In this document: positions 29,201 to 35,780 of the stretch, one piece after another
Layout: each line of letters begins with the position of its first letter
Numbering within the stretch: the stretch's first letter is position 1
Assembly (NCBI RefSeq): GCF_964204645.1
Contig: NC_134027.1
Location: 18,960,485 to 19,024,484, forward strand
Reading direction: 5' to 3'
Length of the DNA stretch: 64,000 nucleotides
Source: Tubulanus polymorphus
Taxonomy: Eukaryota > Nemertea > Palaeonemertea > Tubulaniformes > Tubulanidae
Program-made: the position numbers and the translations under genes
Notes under the pieces: generated by a model
Told to the model about the DNA's origin: nothing
Seen by the model: the letters and a program-made list of their open reading frames with translations, nothing else
Database searches by the model: none

Positions 29201-32200
29201 GCCTTGTTAACAATGGCTTTGGATTCTATATTTCTCTTATCCCATATGTCTGATATTGTTTTATATCTGGGTAGAAGGTTAATTTTAAAGCATGTTGCCA
29301 AAATTAAGGCATGTTATAATTGAGCATGATTTTTAACTTGATTTGAACAATCTTTTTCTAACTCAGCACACTACTGCCCTCTATCAATGACACTCACTAC
29401 TAAATCAATCATTTATATTATGTATGATATAATTTAGCATGTTTGACATGATTTTGAATATCAAAATATTGATTTTAAATGCTTGAATCAAATGTAAAAC
29501 CATTGATCTTTTTGAGTTTTTAGTGAAGTTATTTCTATGTATTTCTTGTGAAATTACAAAATAACTAGAAATTCCATTCAATTGATTCCACTCGATTTTC
29601 ATTGTACAGATGATGACTGTGATGGATCATCTCAACCTTCAACATCGACTGGTGGTAAAAAGAAGAAAAATAAAGATCCGAATAGAGTCCGTCGTGACCC
29701 GAGCGGATTTATACTGTATGCTAGCGAACATAGAAAAATGACCTATCACGAAAACCCTGAAGTTAACTTCGGTGAAATTAGTCGCATTATAGGTCAAAAG
29801 GTAGATAATTAGAAATCAAGATTTGGCCATGTTTTAAGAAATATAAGCTAGGAAAGTCTAGATCATTTCAGATAGTTCCTTAGTGAAAGCATAGTTGAGA
29901 GTCTATTGTATCAACAGTTCAAAATTTTTAATACTAGATGCAACTTTTAAACTGGATGTGAAGCAACTGACCCAACCAATCTAAGAGCAAATTATATTAC
30001 TATATTAGTAGAAAGTATATTTTTATCAAGAGAACATCATGGTATTTGTTAGACATGGGTTTGTAAAGATTGATTCACTCACTTTGTTTACAGTGGCGCA
30101 CCCTACCAGATCATGTGAGAGACGAATACAATTTCCGTGCAAAGAAATATCAAGAAGAGCGCAAAGAAAAAGAAGAACTGTTAGCCCAACAGTTGGCAGC
30201 GGGCCAAGATTATTTGAACTGGGCCCAACAAACAGCAAGCTCTAGTGGTGGAAATAGTGTACCAATGCCTGCTTTTCATTATTACAATCATAACTCACAA
30301 CAGAATAATGGTAATTTGTTATATTCTCAATGTTACGGTGTATTTATAGAACCAACTGGTGCTGTCTATTTCATAGTTTAGCCGTTGGGTTGAGTTTTTT
30401 CGATGATTCTCCTCTGTCGGTATGGTTTATGGTGCTCATGTTCTTGATATTCAACAGAAATTCATTCATTTTATTTTGTGCCTGATATTCAGTCTCGTAG
30501 TGTGAATCACATAATGTCCTCGATAAAAATTCACCTTACTCAGGTGAATTTAGCCAGTGTGGATACCTACTACCACTAACGTACATGCTTTTTCAAGTTA
30601 AGCCCATGGAGAATTTTGCATTACCAAAGGTAAGATTCCACTAACTGATGAGTGCCAAGATATCTCTATTGTCATTTTGTACCTAGGATTATTTTATTTT
30701 TCTTTGTTACAGATGTTACACTGATGCTGAGATATTATTAAGAAATATTGAGATGTCATCTATTTTTGATACAGAATAAAATACATCTAAAAATGATATG
30801 TCTCTTGTTAATGATTGCACTGTTCAATTTCATTTGACCTTTTTTCCAATGCACCCTTTTACTCACTCATCACTCACTCACCCTTACATCATACACATAA
30901 TCAATGTTCCCTCTAACATCAGTGAACAGATGTTGAATTATTGAAATCTCTTCTAACAAAAAATTTGCTCCAGGTTAATCTAGTGGGTACACGTCAGTGC
31001 ACCCTAATTGGTAGATTGTAACTTGCTTCTGTTAACTTGTTTAAAATATTGTTTTCAGTGTTTTGTGTGTTCTTTTTCTTTTGTTTGCTAAGGTGTGATG
31101 GTAGGTCCAGCACGAATGACTGGTGTAATGATGATGCCACAATCTAGTGTTCCTCCAATGCAAGGCATTGTTGTGCAACGCCCGTTAAGATTCAATACCA
31201 CAATACCCCCTGGTGGTATACCCTACAATAATGCCCCAGGTATGATGCACCCGATTGGTGTACCACAACCAACTACAGGTCATATACCAGCTAATTGTAT
31301 ATACCCTTCATCTGTTCCACCAGCGCCAACTACGCTTTCTCAGGCTATTTCATCTGAATTACTATCTACACGGTTAGTGTCACCTCTGCTTTCTTCAACA
31401 AAGCCATTATCTGATCAGCCATTGACGCCTATGCTATCACTGAAAAAAAGGAAATTGCCTTCTGTTGTTCCTGTTGCGGAAGCACTACCTATCCCTTCAT
31501 TCCACACTAGTCTAGTTCAACTTAAAGGTACCTCTTTATTAACACAGCTCGTTATAAGATTTTCTAAAAATTTGTTAACCTTAATTTGTTATTCATTTTG
31601 AGAGCATAGTTTTAATTGATTAGAATTACTACAAACCTTTGATTGTAATTATATAATTTTTTCACTATTTTGATATTTTTGAAAATTATACTCTTCCTTT
31701 CTCCTTATTCTAATCATGCTTGCACTTAACTAACCAGAAACACTTCATAAACCTTACTTATCGATACATATTAATCTCATCATAACATGTTTTCTTTACA
31801 GTCAAACCTGCTTCAGTTTGATCTAAAGGGAACATAAGTGAAATCAAACAAGCAATTTTGCTAATGGTTGCTATATTCCTTCTCAGAGGGTTATATTGTT
31901 GATGTAACAAGCGTCCACATGGCATTGTTTGCCATACCAGAAAATCTGAGAATATTATTAATATGCGGACAGTAGTAGTTTATCTATTGCAGCTCGAAAT
32001 GTCAGTCAAACTATCAGAATTCAACTACTGAACATTTTGCCCATAGAATGAGCAACAAACTATCCAAAAATCTTACTTGTTTAATGTGAATATTTTTAGT
32101 TTTCATTGAATGAAATAACATGCTACTGAATTACCATCACGGTATAGTAATTCTATAAAATCCAACACTATGTCGGTTCGACTAAACCAGGGTTGACTGT

Positions 32201-35195
32201 AATTCTTTTTCTTTTGCTCTCAGTTTGTAAATTTTCATGATTGATAATTTTCTTCATCACAAATATTATCGTGATACCAGGGCCACACCTAGCGTTTGAA
32301 TTTGGGGGGCAGCGATTAAGAAACCCGACAAGGGCAGTTCTATTGGATATAACAATGATATTGGCTAAAAGAGCACTTTTCCAAAATATCTGGGCTATGT
32401 ATGGCCCTGGGTACCCATCTATGGGTTTAGCCGATTACAGAATCAGAAACATGTTCCTGAGAACAAAAATTTCTTATCTACTTTCATTTTTTCTGCACCT
32501 TACACAAAGAGCAATTTCGAAAATGAATGAAAAATTGATATCCTCTTGATGTCTTGTTTTTTCATGTGAAATTTTTCTTACAATTACTGTGCAGTGCAAA
32601 GGTTGTTGAATTGTATTGGATTAATTTATCAGTTATCAGAATTTGATTTATCAGAATCTGTAATTCTTATATTTGCCCACAATCATCAATCTGAAGAAGA
32701 TGGGGTTGTTATCAACAATGATATCTCCAATACCGGTATTTGCCCGTTGTTTTATGGAAATTTTGCTATCCTCTTATTTCAATTGATTGAACTTTTATAA
32801 TGAAATGTGAGGCACACAGTAACAGGCCATTATGGTATGGCAATGTGAACCGTATTGTTTGTTGCCATGCTTAGCGTTGTTGTTGTTTTGCAGTAATAAT
32901 AGCTATCCGCTAAAAATATTGTGTTTAGTACTGGCCATAATATTTCGGATGTTTAGTAGAAGACCCTGCTTCATCCAGATCATTTGTGACTGATCAAATC
33001 AATCCAGTTTATATGAAATCTGCATTGAACATCACACTAATTTTTTGTATGGGTGGACCATAAATATTGTCTGGATTAAGCAAGGTTTACTATGTTCAAA
33101 TGACAGTTGAACTGATTACTGTAATTGATTCATATTTTGCAGCTGGTTCAACACCTATACATCCAATGCCTCCACCACGTCCTCCTTCTCCGATGTTCGT
33201 ATCAGTGCCACCTAAAACACAGCGTTTGTTGCATTCAGAAGCCTATCTCAAGTAAGTTAACGAATTATAATCTCATGAGTGAGCTTTCACTTTGATAATT
33301 AAGTAACTTGGTTGCTGAAGGTTTCTTATCTTATACTTGTAATCACTTAAAGCCTACTTGAGACTTTAATTGCAGCAGGCAACTTCTCTTACACTGTCGG
33401 TCCTTTCATCCATCAGTCTACAGACAATCCAGATACAAGATCGGGATACATCTTATTTCAGCTAGTGTGTGCCGTCCCATTTAGACCATCTTTAATTTAT
33501 TGTTAGTTTGATACAGCTTGCAATTCTTGATGGATTTCCATGAAACTTGGCAGGAAGGTTGAGAAAGGTTTGCCTATTCTTCTACCCAACAATTCATGCA
33601 AAGTAGATGAACAATTTTGTAGCCTCGGCTGTTTTCTATAAAGTTTGCAATATATTTGTTATCAGTCTTCAATTTGTTGTCCCATTACTGTCTGCCTACC
33701 CCAGGGAGACATGCGTGGCATTGCCACGTTTTAATTTTGGCAACGCTTAAATGAATTGTCTTGATATTTGGTTCATATATGTATCAACCCTTGACACTAT
33801 CCGCAGCCCAAAAAATGGCCCAATGCGCAATATAATGCAGCAGCAGCCATCATGATCTCGCCAGTCCTCATTGGTAGATGAATAGTAAGAAGATAATATC
33901 CAACAGATAAATCTTCATTTGATACTTGTAAGCACTGTTATAGGACACATCTATTCACATGAATTTGTGGTTACCCAAATTTTTTGGTTCTTGCCACGAG
34001 GGGCAGTTGAGTATTAAATTATATTCAATTGATCCATCTAACTATATAAGTACCTCCATGCATATTGTGTGACTGCAATCACTTACAAGATTGTAACTCA
34101 TTAAATGCTCTTTAACCCATTAGCGCTCAGGAATTTCACTTTGTAGTGTCAATTACTCCTCAGAAAATTCAAGGAAAAATCCCCGCTCATCACGATACCA
34201 AATAGCTCATTTGCTGTTTATTTCCATGCATTACAAGTTCATGTTATTTTGCAGTAAATTGTCAAGGCTTTCATAAGATTTGATGAGGTAGGCCACCAAA
34301 ATCATGTCCTTATGGGCCCCCGAAATCCACCCAAAGTTATTTGGATGTGAAGTGAGAACTCAGAATATTTCAAAGACTTAGGTGTCTAGTTTACAATACA
34401 CTATTGGGTTCGCATTCCACCATAACCGTTTTCATGCATCATACAAAAAAGGACCGGGGCGGATTTGGGCAGCTTAGGGAGTAATAGGCAGGGCAGATAC
34501 GGGCGGCTAGAGTGCTAATGGTTAATTATGGTGGGTTGCTAAGTCATTCATATATACGTACTACATAATTTCAATGAAAAGATGTTGTATAATAGTGAAA
34601 TTGTTCGATTGTCAAGGATTCCACCAAGTGGGCGGTGTTCCTAGACCTCTAGTTCTACCGTTGACCCCTTTCAGATTGTAGAATTTTTCTACCTGGTCCA
34701 AGCATTTTTCATTTTCAAATGATTAATACATTTGTCTATCACAAGAAATTCATAAACTATTCCATTTCATAAAATATCCTAAAAGCTTTATTGGACATAG
34801 AACAACGATAAAATCATAAGTAATTCTATGAGATTACCCATGTTTGATGACAGATTTTAATTTGAAATTGAATGTAGATCCTTATTCATGGCAACAGATC
34901 AAAACGAATGTGCAGTAAATGGGGAAAACACTGAGATTTCGCTTACTTATGTGTTTTCAGGTACATTGAAGGATTGAGTAAAGACAGTAAATTAGTTTCC
35001 GATTGGGATAAGAATTTAACCGCTATTCCCGAGAGTACACCTCTGAACAACAATGGTAAACTACCCGTTCAGTGGTTAGCTAATGGAGCCAGTAACCATG
35101 GTGATACGTTGAACGCTTTGTGGGCTTTGAGAGATCTGATGCTGAAAGATTCATTATCTGTCTCCAGATACACAAACATAGAGGATTTATGGTAA
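5079..35195 (+). CDS. PBRM1: Polybromo-1 (PBRM1/BAF180) orthologue, 3' two thirds, 24 exons
   Basis: Chromatin-targeting subunit of the nuclear PBAF (SWI/SNF) remodelling complex; bromodomains read acetylated histones. Joined exons: 5079-5273, 5443-5571, 5950-6149, 6686-6818, 11128-11295, 14970-15110, 15287-15381, 15479-15521, 15618-16136, 18899-19075, 19453-19620, 20431-20576, 21778-21950, 22259-22356, 22439-22510, 23478-23666, 24990-25133, 25978-26188, 26500-26694, 29610-29800, 30094-30310, 31093-31527, 33143-33251, 34961-35195. All have AG/GT borders and compatible phases, and they sum to 1,460 codons plus stop. Approximate order in residues from 5079: BD4 45-150, BD5 180-290, BD6 305-425, BAH1 480-620, BAH2 670-800, HMG-A 890-960, HMG-B 1090-1165, Pro/Met/Gln-rich linker, conserved C-terminus 1370-1460. 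BD1-3 are missing because the window starts inside the gene. Identity rests on BD4-BD6, both BAH domains and the C-terminal motif KTQRLLHSEAYLKYIEGL, all characteristic of PBRM1. Splicing was inferred by eye, not from transcripts. Confidence 0.95.
5443..5571 (+). CDS. PBRM1: PBRM1 exon: bromodomain 4 ZA loop
   Basis: Acceptor TTCATAG, donor AAG/GTCAGT, 43 codons, phase 0 to 0. It encodes the ZA loop and following segment of bromodomain 4, with LPSKKDYPDYYQVISEPMDM, close to vertebrate PBRM1 BD4 as I remember it. Confidence 0.93.
5572..5949 (+). other. PBRM1 intron, no feature seen
   Basis: 378 bp of AT-rich intron. An ATG-started ORF beginning in it simply reads into the next exon. Confidence 0.8.
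5950..6149 (+). CDS. PBRM1: PBRM1 exon: bromodomain 4 helices B and C
   Basis: Acceptor ATATTTCAG, donor GG/GTATGT, 200 nt, ends in phase 2. It contains MFNNARHYNEEDSQVY; the Asn in HYNEE (residue 130) is the expected acetyl-lysine anchor, so BD4 looks able to bind. The 3' part leads into the BD4-BD5 linker. Confidence 0.93.
6265..6365 (+). repeat. Internal fragment of the pearl-like family P
   Basis: Resembles 16585-16680 (CCCATCATCACAAGAAAAAT, then GTCGCTCGGCACAAGATAG, GACCTTTCTTGTGCCC). Short decayed piece inside the 6150-6685 intron. Confidence 0.45.
6686..6818 (+). CDS. PBRM1: PBRM1 exon: start of bromodomain 5
   Basis: Acceptor TTTTATTAG, donor AAT/GTAAGT, 133 nt. Its first base completes a Gly codon. 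It encodes LHHLYNSVKDYTDSRGRIL and SSPFMRLPTKN, which is helix Z and the start of the ZA loop of BD5. Confidence 0.92.
8213..8521 (+). mobile_element. Family B MITE, copy 3
   Basis: About 309 bp with AGCCGCGATCACACG at the left and GTGTGATCAGGGCT at the right. The middle holds an extra local inverted duplication of the TTTAGTATCGAG segment. Confidence 0.78.
9145..9501 (-). mobile_element. Family B MITE, copy 4 (opposite orientation)
   Basis: About 357 bp, reverse orientation. A segment containing CAATCATTTGTCTRGTGCTAAA is repeated inside (9322 and 9420), which lengthens this copy. Confidence 0.78.
9586..10270. mobile_element. Family D repeat, copy 1, with 14-bp hairpin
   Basis: Starts with TGTGATCTGTGTGC, an 11-nt loop and its perfect complement (9586-9624). 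The body from 10000 on (GTCTGCAATTCACTGCAAAT) to GGCCGATACGTC near 10266 matches 37638-37929. No coding capacity. Confidence 0.65.
10309..10374 (-). mobile_element. Family B MITE, copy 5 (internally deleted)
   Basis: Only 66 bp remain: both termini (AGCTGCGATCACATGGAGAC and CTCGTGTGTGATCGTGGCT) with almost no interior. Confidence 0.7.
11128..11295 (+). CDS. PBRM1: PBRM1 exon: bromodomain 5 core
   Basis: Acceptor CTATATAG (pyrimidine-poor), donor AAG/GTAAGA, 56 codons, phase 0 to 0. It encodes EYPSYYEIIKKPIDM and NACKFNEPDSQIYK. The anchor Asn (residue 267) is kept, although the usual preceding Tyr is Phe. It follows a 4.3-kb intron. Confidence 0.93.
12325..13058. mobile_element. 734-bp inverted-repeat element with TTCA flanks
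   Basis: Left end CCAGAGATGAGAA and right end TTCTCATCCCTGG are inverted; TTCA flanks both sides (12321-12324, 13059-13062). CCGCGG-rich subterminal sequence lies at both ends, and GGGCCCCCAAACCCCCG within. A non-autonomous DNA transposon is likely. Confidence 0.7.
13972..14040 (+). repeat. Possible tRNA-derived SINE head
   Basis: CGGCTAAGTTGG resembles a pol III A box and ATAGTTCGCCTCC, about 37 nt on, a degraded B box; an A-rich tract follows. Not a functional tRNA. Confidence 0.4.
14081..14202. mobile_element. 122-bp hairpin MITE
   Basis: Left ATATTTGTTTGCAACATATA continuing into GTTCTGTT is inverted at the right (AACAGAACTATAAGTAGCAA then ACAAATAT), about 28 bp with two mismatches. The middle carries a GC-rich loop. 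Confidence 0.7.
14970..15110 (+). CDS. PBRM1: PBRM1 exon: end of bromodomain 5, start of bromodomain 6
   Basis: Acceptor ATAATTCAG, donor CAG/GTTTGT, 47 codons, phase 0. It encodes the last BD5 helix (DALALQRVCLEKKSEL), an acidic linker and the first BD6 helix (IVQELLINLFISVYNHQ). Confidence 0.92.
15287..15381 (+). CDS. PBRM1: PBRM1 exon: bromodomain 6 ZA loop
   Basis: Acceptor GTATTAAG, donor TTT/GTGAGT, 95 nt, ends in phase 2. It encodes DNDGRCYIDSFGDL and a Pro-rich segment. The start matches DDEGRCYSDS of vertebrate BD6 (from memory). Confidence 0.88.
15479..15521 (+). CDS. PBRM1: PBRM1 43-nt exon: bromodomain 6 segment
   Basis: A very short exon between TTTCATTTCAG and AAG/GTATTT. The first base completes a Leu codon, then come 14 codons including LTFDQIKKNLDK, matching the LTFDIIRKN segment of PBRM1 BD6. 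Automated predictions could miss it. Confidence 0.88.
15618..16136 (+). CDS. PBRM1: PBRM1 519-nt exon: bromodomain 6 C-terminal part, acidic linker, BAH1 start
   Basis: Acceptor CCTATTCAG, donor AAG/GTATGA, 173 codons, phase 0 to 0; the largest coding exon here. It encodes the BD6 end (GRYRRLDRFQEDMFEVFEHA, then DELCKNGE), a Glu/Lys-rich linker and the first BAH half (YSVGDFVYLEPRDNSLEPH, YGCWFYRPKETYHAATRKF). At residue 392 (15687-15689) Ser replaces the expected bromodomain Asn. Confidence 0.95.
16276..17690 (+). mobile_element. Family P copy 1: tandem-repeat-bearing element (pearl-like)
   Basis: Begins GCCCACTTGGGA with a GGGACTTTAGTCCC hairpin and (CGTC)n; the end has the inverted TCCCAAGTGGGC (17655-17666), then ATGGTGTCCCTGGACCCC. 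The interior holds four tandem units of about 154 bp. The layout resembles the tandem-repeat pearl/MITE elements described in bivalves; that assignment is inference. Confidence 0.7.
16987..17602 (+). repeat. Four tandem ~154-bp repeats inside family P copy 1
   Basis: The landmark CCAGGGGGCGTTGAAT (first bases) falls at 16987, 17141, 17295, 17449 and 17602, a period of 154, 154, 154 and 153 bp. Units 3 and 4 are almost identical. Confidence 0.93.
17811..18621. mobile_element. 811-bp TA-flanked inverted-repeat element (mariner/Tc1-like ends)
   Basis: Left CAGTCAACACGCGTTATAAT and right (reverse complement) CAGTCAAATCTCGTTATATC, with TA on both sides. Subterminal GGCGGTAT motifs sit at both ends. 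No transposase ORF. Confidence 0.75.
18899..19075 (+). CDS. PBRM1: PBRM1 exon: BAH1 second half
   Basis: Acceptor CTATTTCAG, donor AAG/GTATTT, 59 codons, phase 0. It encodes SKVLGKCYVMSVKDYFKMKP and DVFVCESRYSTK, the typical BAH1 C-terminal half of polybromo. A 2.8-kb intron carrying two transposons precedes it. Confidence 0.94.
19076..19452 (+). other. PBRM1 intron, no feature seen
   Basis: 377 bp, AT-rich, nothing recognised. Confidence 0.8.
19453..19620 (+). CDS. PBRM1: PBRM1 exon: end of BAH1 and inter-BAH linker
   Basis: Acceptor TTTTTTAG, donor GAG/GTAGGT, 56 codons, phase 0. It encodes LRDTPLPIVRVASVFAD, matching PRDVPLPVVRVASVFA of vertebrate PBRM1 (from memory), then a charged linker. 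Confidence 0.92.
19621..20430 (+). other. PBRM1 intron, no feature seen
   Basis: 810 bp of unrecognised AT-rich sequence. Confidence 0.8.
20431..20576 (+). CDS. PBRM1: PBRM1 exon: BAH2 start
   Basis: Acceptor TCATTGTAG, donor GG/GTAAGT, 146 nt, ends in phase 2. It encodes YGIFKLGDSVYVRSSNNRPF and IARIDKLWTDKG, the first strands of the second BAH domain. Confidence 0.92.
20577..21777 (+). other. PBRM1 intron with family C repeat material
   Basis: Starts with a family C end (AGCTGCGTTCACACTAGGAT near 20679), then about 560 bp bounded by TTAACCTTTTAACTCG and CGGTTAAAGGGTCAAG, then the rest of family C (21331-21645). This suggests a second element inserted in family C here too. Confidence 0.55.
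21331..21645. mobile_element. Repeat family C, copy 2 (without family B insertion)
   Basis: Similar along its length to 1402-2045 minus 1557-1871, including ATCTAGTGTGAACGCGGCT at the end. Confidence 0.7.
21778..21950 (+). CDS. PBRM1: PBRM1 exon: BAH2 middle
   Basis: Acceptor ATATTTTAG, donor CT/GTGAGT, 173 nt. It encodes FFSGPYFIFPNDVDHPPTRL, FYKKEVFQSSLETTTPL and a Cys-rich ICKCCVLAYRDYGTC. Enters in phase 2 and leaves in phase 1. Confidence 0.92.
22259..22356 (+). CDS. PBRM1: PBRM1 exon: BAH2 late part
   Basis: The acceptor TATTTAAG is poor in pyrimidines and is followed directly by GT, but only this site joins the phase-1 exon before it and gives CRPTEFLERDVYVCESKY, matching SCRPTEIPE...CESRY of PBRM1. 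Donor AAG/GTATGT. Confidence 0.88.
22439..22510 (+). CDS. PBRM1: PBRM1 72-nt exon: BAH2 end
   Basis: Acceptor TTTTCTAG, donor AAG/GTTAGA, 24 codons, phase 0. It encodes CVEDEIYFFKKPITPKK, matching VVDDEIYYFRKPIVPQK of vertebrate PBRM1 (from memory). Confidence 0.9.
22536..23397 (+). mobile_element. Family P copy 2 (decayed)
   Basis: Begins GCCTGCTTAGAACTTTAGTC and ends near TTGGCATGATGTCCCTGAAC, both diverged versions of family P ends. It fills most of the 22511-23477 intron; the tandem unit count is reduced. Confidence 0.65.
23478..23666 (+). CDS. PBRM1: PBRM1 exon: acidic linker after BAH2
   Basis: Acceptor TCCCTAG, donor GGG/GTAAAG, 63 codons, phase 0. It begins EPSPLLMKASED, matching KEPSPLLEKK of PBRM1, then an acidic stretch and a Ser/Pro segment (STPEPSSKPSTAKKGG) before the HMG region. 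Confidence 0.9.
23667..24989 (+). other. PBRM1 1.3-kb intron
   Basis: A possible element lies at about 24310-24815, with AAGCTGCTT at the left and its inverse near 24806; otherwise nothing recognised. Confidence 0.6.
24990..25133 (+). CDS. PBRM1: PBRM1 exon: HMG box A, first half
   Basis: Acceptor TTTTTATAG, donor AAG/GTATTG, 48 codons, phase 0. A Lys-rich start (KDKGDKEKKKK) leads into the first HMG box: SGYIVFAGESRKTIQDENPD then LNFGDISKIVGTK. Its intron lies between Lys930 and Trp931, exactly as in HMG box B. Confidence 0.93.
25193..25641. mobile_element. 449-bp inverted-repeat element in the HMG-A intron
   Basis: Left GCCATGTTTACACTGT and right (reverse complement) GCCATGTTCACGCTGT match with two differences. 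Non-coding. Confidence 0.55.
25978..26188 (+). CDS. PBRM1: PBRM1 exon: HMG box A, second half, and linker
   Basis: Acceptor TTTTTTTTTTCAG, donor CAGG/GTAAAT, 211 nt. It begins WRNLPKHEKERFEEKAKKIA (third HMG helix), continues as a charged helix, then a Ser/Gln/Pro-rich linker. Confidence 0.92.
26500..26694 (+). CDS. PBRM1: PBRM1 exon: Pro/Gln/Tyr-rich linker between the HMG boxes
   Basis: Acceptor TGTTTTCAG, donor CAAG/GTAAGT, phase 1 to 1. It encodes low-complexity sequence such as YSIPPPPPYGQVAPLTHQSP. Identity comes from phase continuity and position rather than similarity. Being phase 1-1 it could be skipped without shifting the frame. Confidence 0.85.
26695..29609 (+). other. PBRM1 2.9-kb intron between HMG boxes
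   Basis: Contains a hairpin at about 26801-26841 (AGCATGCATACTT and AAGTATGCATG), a doubled 17-bp motif at 27298-27331 (GGTGATGTCATAATGCG) and a mariner-like half end near 26881 (CAGTGGAACCTCATTATAAC). No gene recognised. Confidence 0.65.
29610..29800 (+). CDS. PBRM1: PBRM1 exon: HMG box B, first half
   Basis: Acceptor TTGTACAG, donor AAG/GTAGAT, 191 nt. Asp/Ser linker, Lys-rich patch (GGKKKKNKDPNRVRRD), then SGFILYASEHRKMTYHENPE and VNFGEISRIIGQK. This is a second HMG box, clearly similar to the one at 24990-26188 and split at the same residue pair. Confidence 0.93.
30094..30310 (+). CDS. PBRM1: PBRM1 exon: HMG box B, second half, and coiled linker
   Basis: Acceptor TGTTTACAG, donor AATG/GTAATT, 217 nt. 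It begins WRTLPDHVRDEYNFRAKKYQ, continues with a Glu/Lys helix (EERKEKEELLAQQLAAGQ) and a Ser/Asn-rich tail. Confidence 0.92.
30311..31092 (+). other. PBRM1 intron, no feature seen
   Basis: 782 bp, AT-rich, nothing recognised. Confidence 0.8.
31093..31527 (+). CDS. PBRM1: PBRM1 435-nt exon: Met/Pro-rich linker
   Basis: Acceptor TTTGCTAAG, donor AAAG/GTACCT, phase 1 to 1. It encodes a Met/Pro/Val-rich low-complexity region (GVMVGPARMTGVMMMP, then PPGGIPYNNAPGMMHPIGVP) like the Pro/Gly/Met linker of vertebrate PBRM1. The last third (SELLSTRLVSPLLSSTK, LSLKKRKLPSVV) has a possible basic nuclear-localisation patch. As a phase 1-1 exon it is a candidate for alternative inclusion. Confidence 0.85.
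31799..32199. mobile_element. 401-bp TA-flanked inverted-repeat element
   Basis: Left CAGTCAAACCTGCTTCAGTT and right (reverse complement) CAGTCAACCCTGGTTTAGTC, flanked by TA on both sides. Ends resemble those of the 17811 element but the interior differs. Confidence 0.7.
33143..33251 (+). CDS. PBRM1: PBRM1 exon: start of conserved C-terminus
   Basis: Acceptor ATTTTGCAG, donor CAA/GTAAGT, 109 nt. It encodes MPPPRPPSPMFVSVPPKTQR followed by LLHSEAYL, near-identical to TPMFVAPPPKTQRLLHSEAYL of vertebrate PBRM1 (from memory). Confidence 0.95.
33352..34655 (+). mobile_element. Family P copy 3 (decayed)
   Basis: Begins GCCTACTTGAGACTTTAATT and ends ACCAAGTGGGCGGTGTTCCT. It occupies most of the 33252-34960 intron in the same orientation as the other copies. 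Confidence 0.65.
34961..35195 (+). CDS. PBRM1: PBRM1 last exon, C-terminus and stop
   Basis: Acceptor TGTTTTCAG; 78 codons ending at TAA 35193-35195. It encodes KYIEGLSKDSKLVSDWDKNL, then LNALWALRDLMLKDSLSVSR and NIEDLW, the conserved PBRM1 tail. Confidence 0.95.
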
Positions 35196-35330
35196 ATATA
35201 GGTTTCTTCACCAATTTTCTACTGTTGCCTAGTTAATATTGCCATTGAGATTTATTTATTTCCAGATTGATTCTGTATGTACTACTGAAACTGCCATTTC
35301 ATCATCAACGAAAATAAACTGAGGATGTTG
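35196..35330 (+). other. PBRM1: PBRM1 3' UTR with likely poly(A) signal
   Basis: AT-rich sequence after the stop. An AATAAA at 35313-35318, about 120 bp after the stop, is the nearest canonical poly(A) signal on this strand. The true end could be farther downstream, and no transcript evidence is available. Confidence 0.5.
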
Positions 35331-35566
35331 TTTTTATAGTAGTGTTTTAGAATCATAAAATAGATACGTTTGTAATTTGTTCCTTTTTCATTTTATAATC
35401 TCATTTTATTTCCATCATTGTAAATATAGTTATTTATTTAGTGATGCATTTGTTTGACTGTAGCCACTTAAGTTTGTAGTCACTGATTGTAATGTGTGTT
35501 TTATAGTATCTAAAATATATAAATGTATATCTTAAAATCGTTCTCATTAATTCAGATCACTTATTC

Positions 35567-35685
35567 GCTCGCTTGGGACGTTGGTCCAGCTGGCTATTGC
35601 GTTTACTTTTCTCCGGCTATTCGTCCGTAGGCGGAACCCAGTTGTTTTGGGAAGTTTTGAAGACGCCTCGAACGAACGTCCTTTT
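35567..35685 (+). repeat. Family P 5' end fragment downstream of PBRM1
   Basis: GCTCGCTTGGGACGTTGGTC, then GGCTATTGCGTTTACTTTTC and GTTTTGGGAAGTTTTGAAGA match the start of copy 1; the rest is missing. Confidence 0.65.
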
Positions 35686-35780
35686 TAGGTGAATATGCCC
35701 TTCGTGATTTTGGTAATTTTTTAGCATATGTAACAGGTTACAGAACACTAGGCTCACACAGTAACACAGTTGACAAATTT

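Noticed and set aside
32241-32549. 102-aa ORF in a PBRM1 intron
   Set aside because: No domain recognised and the flanking exons join in phase without it.
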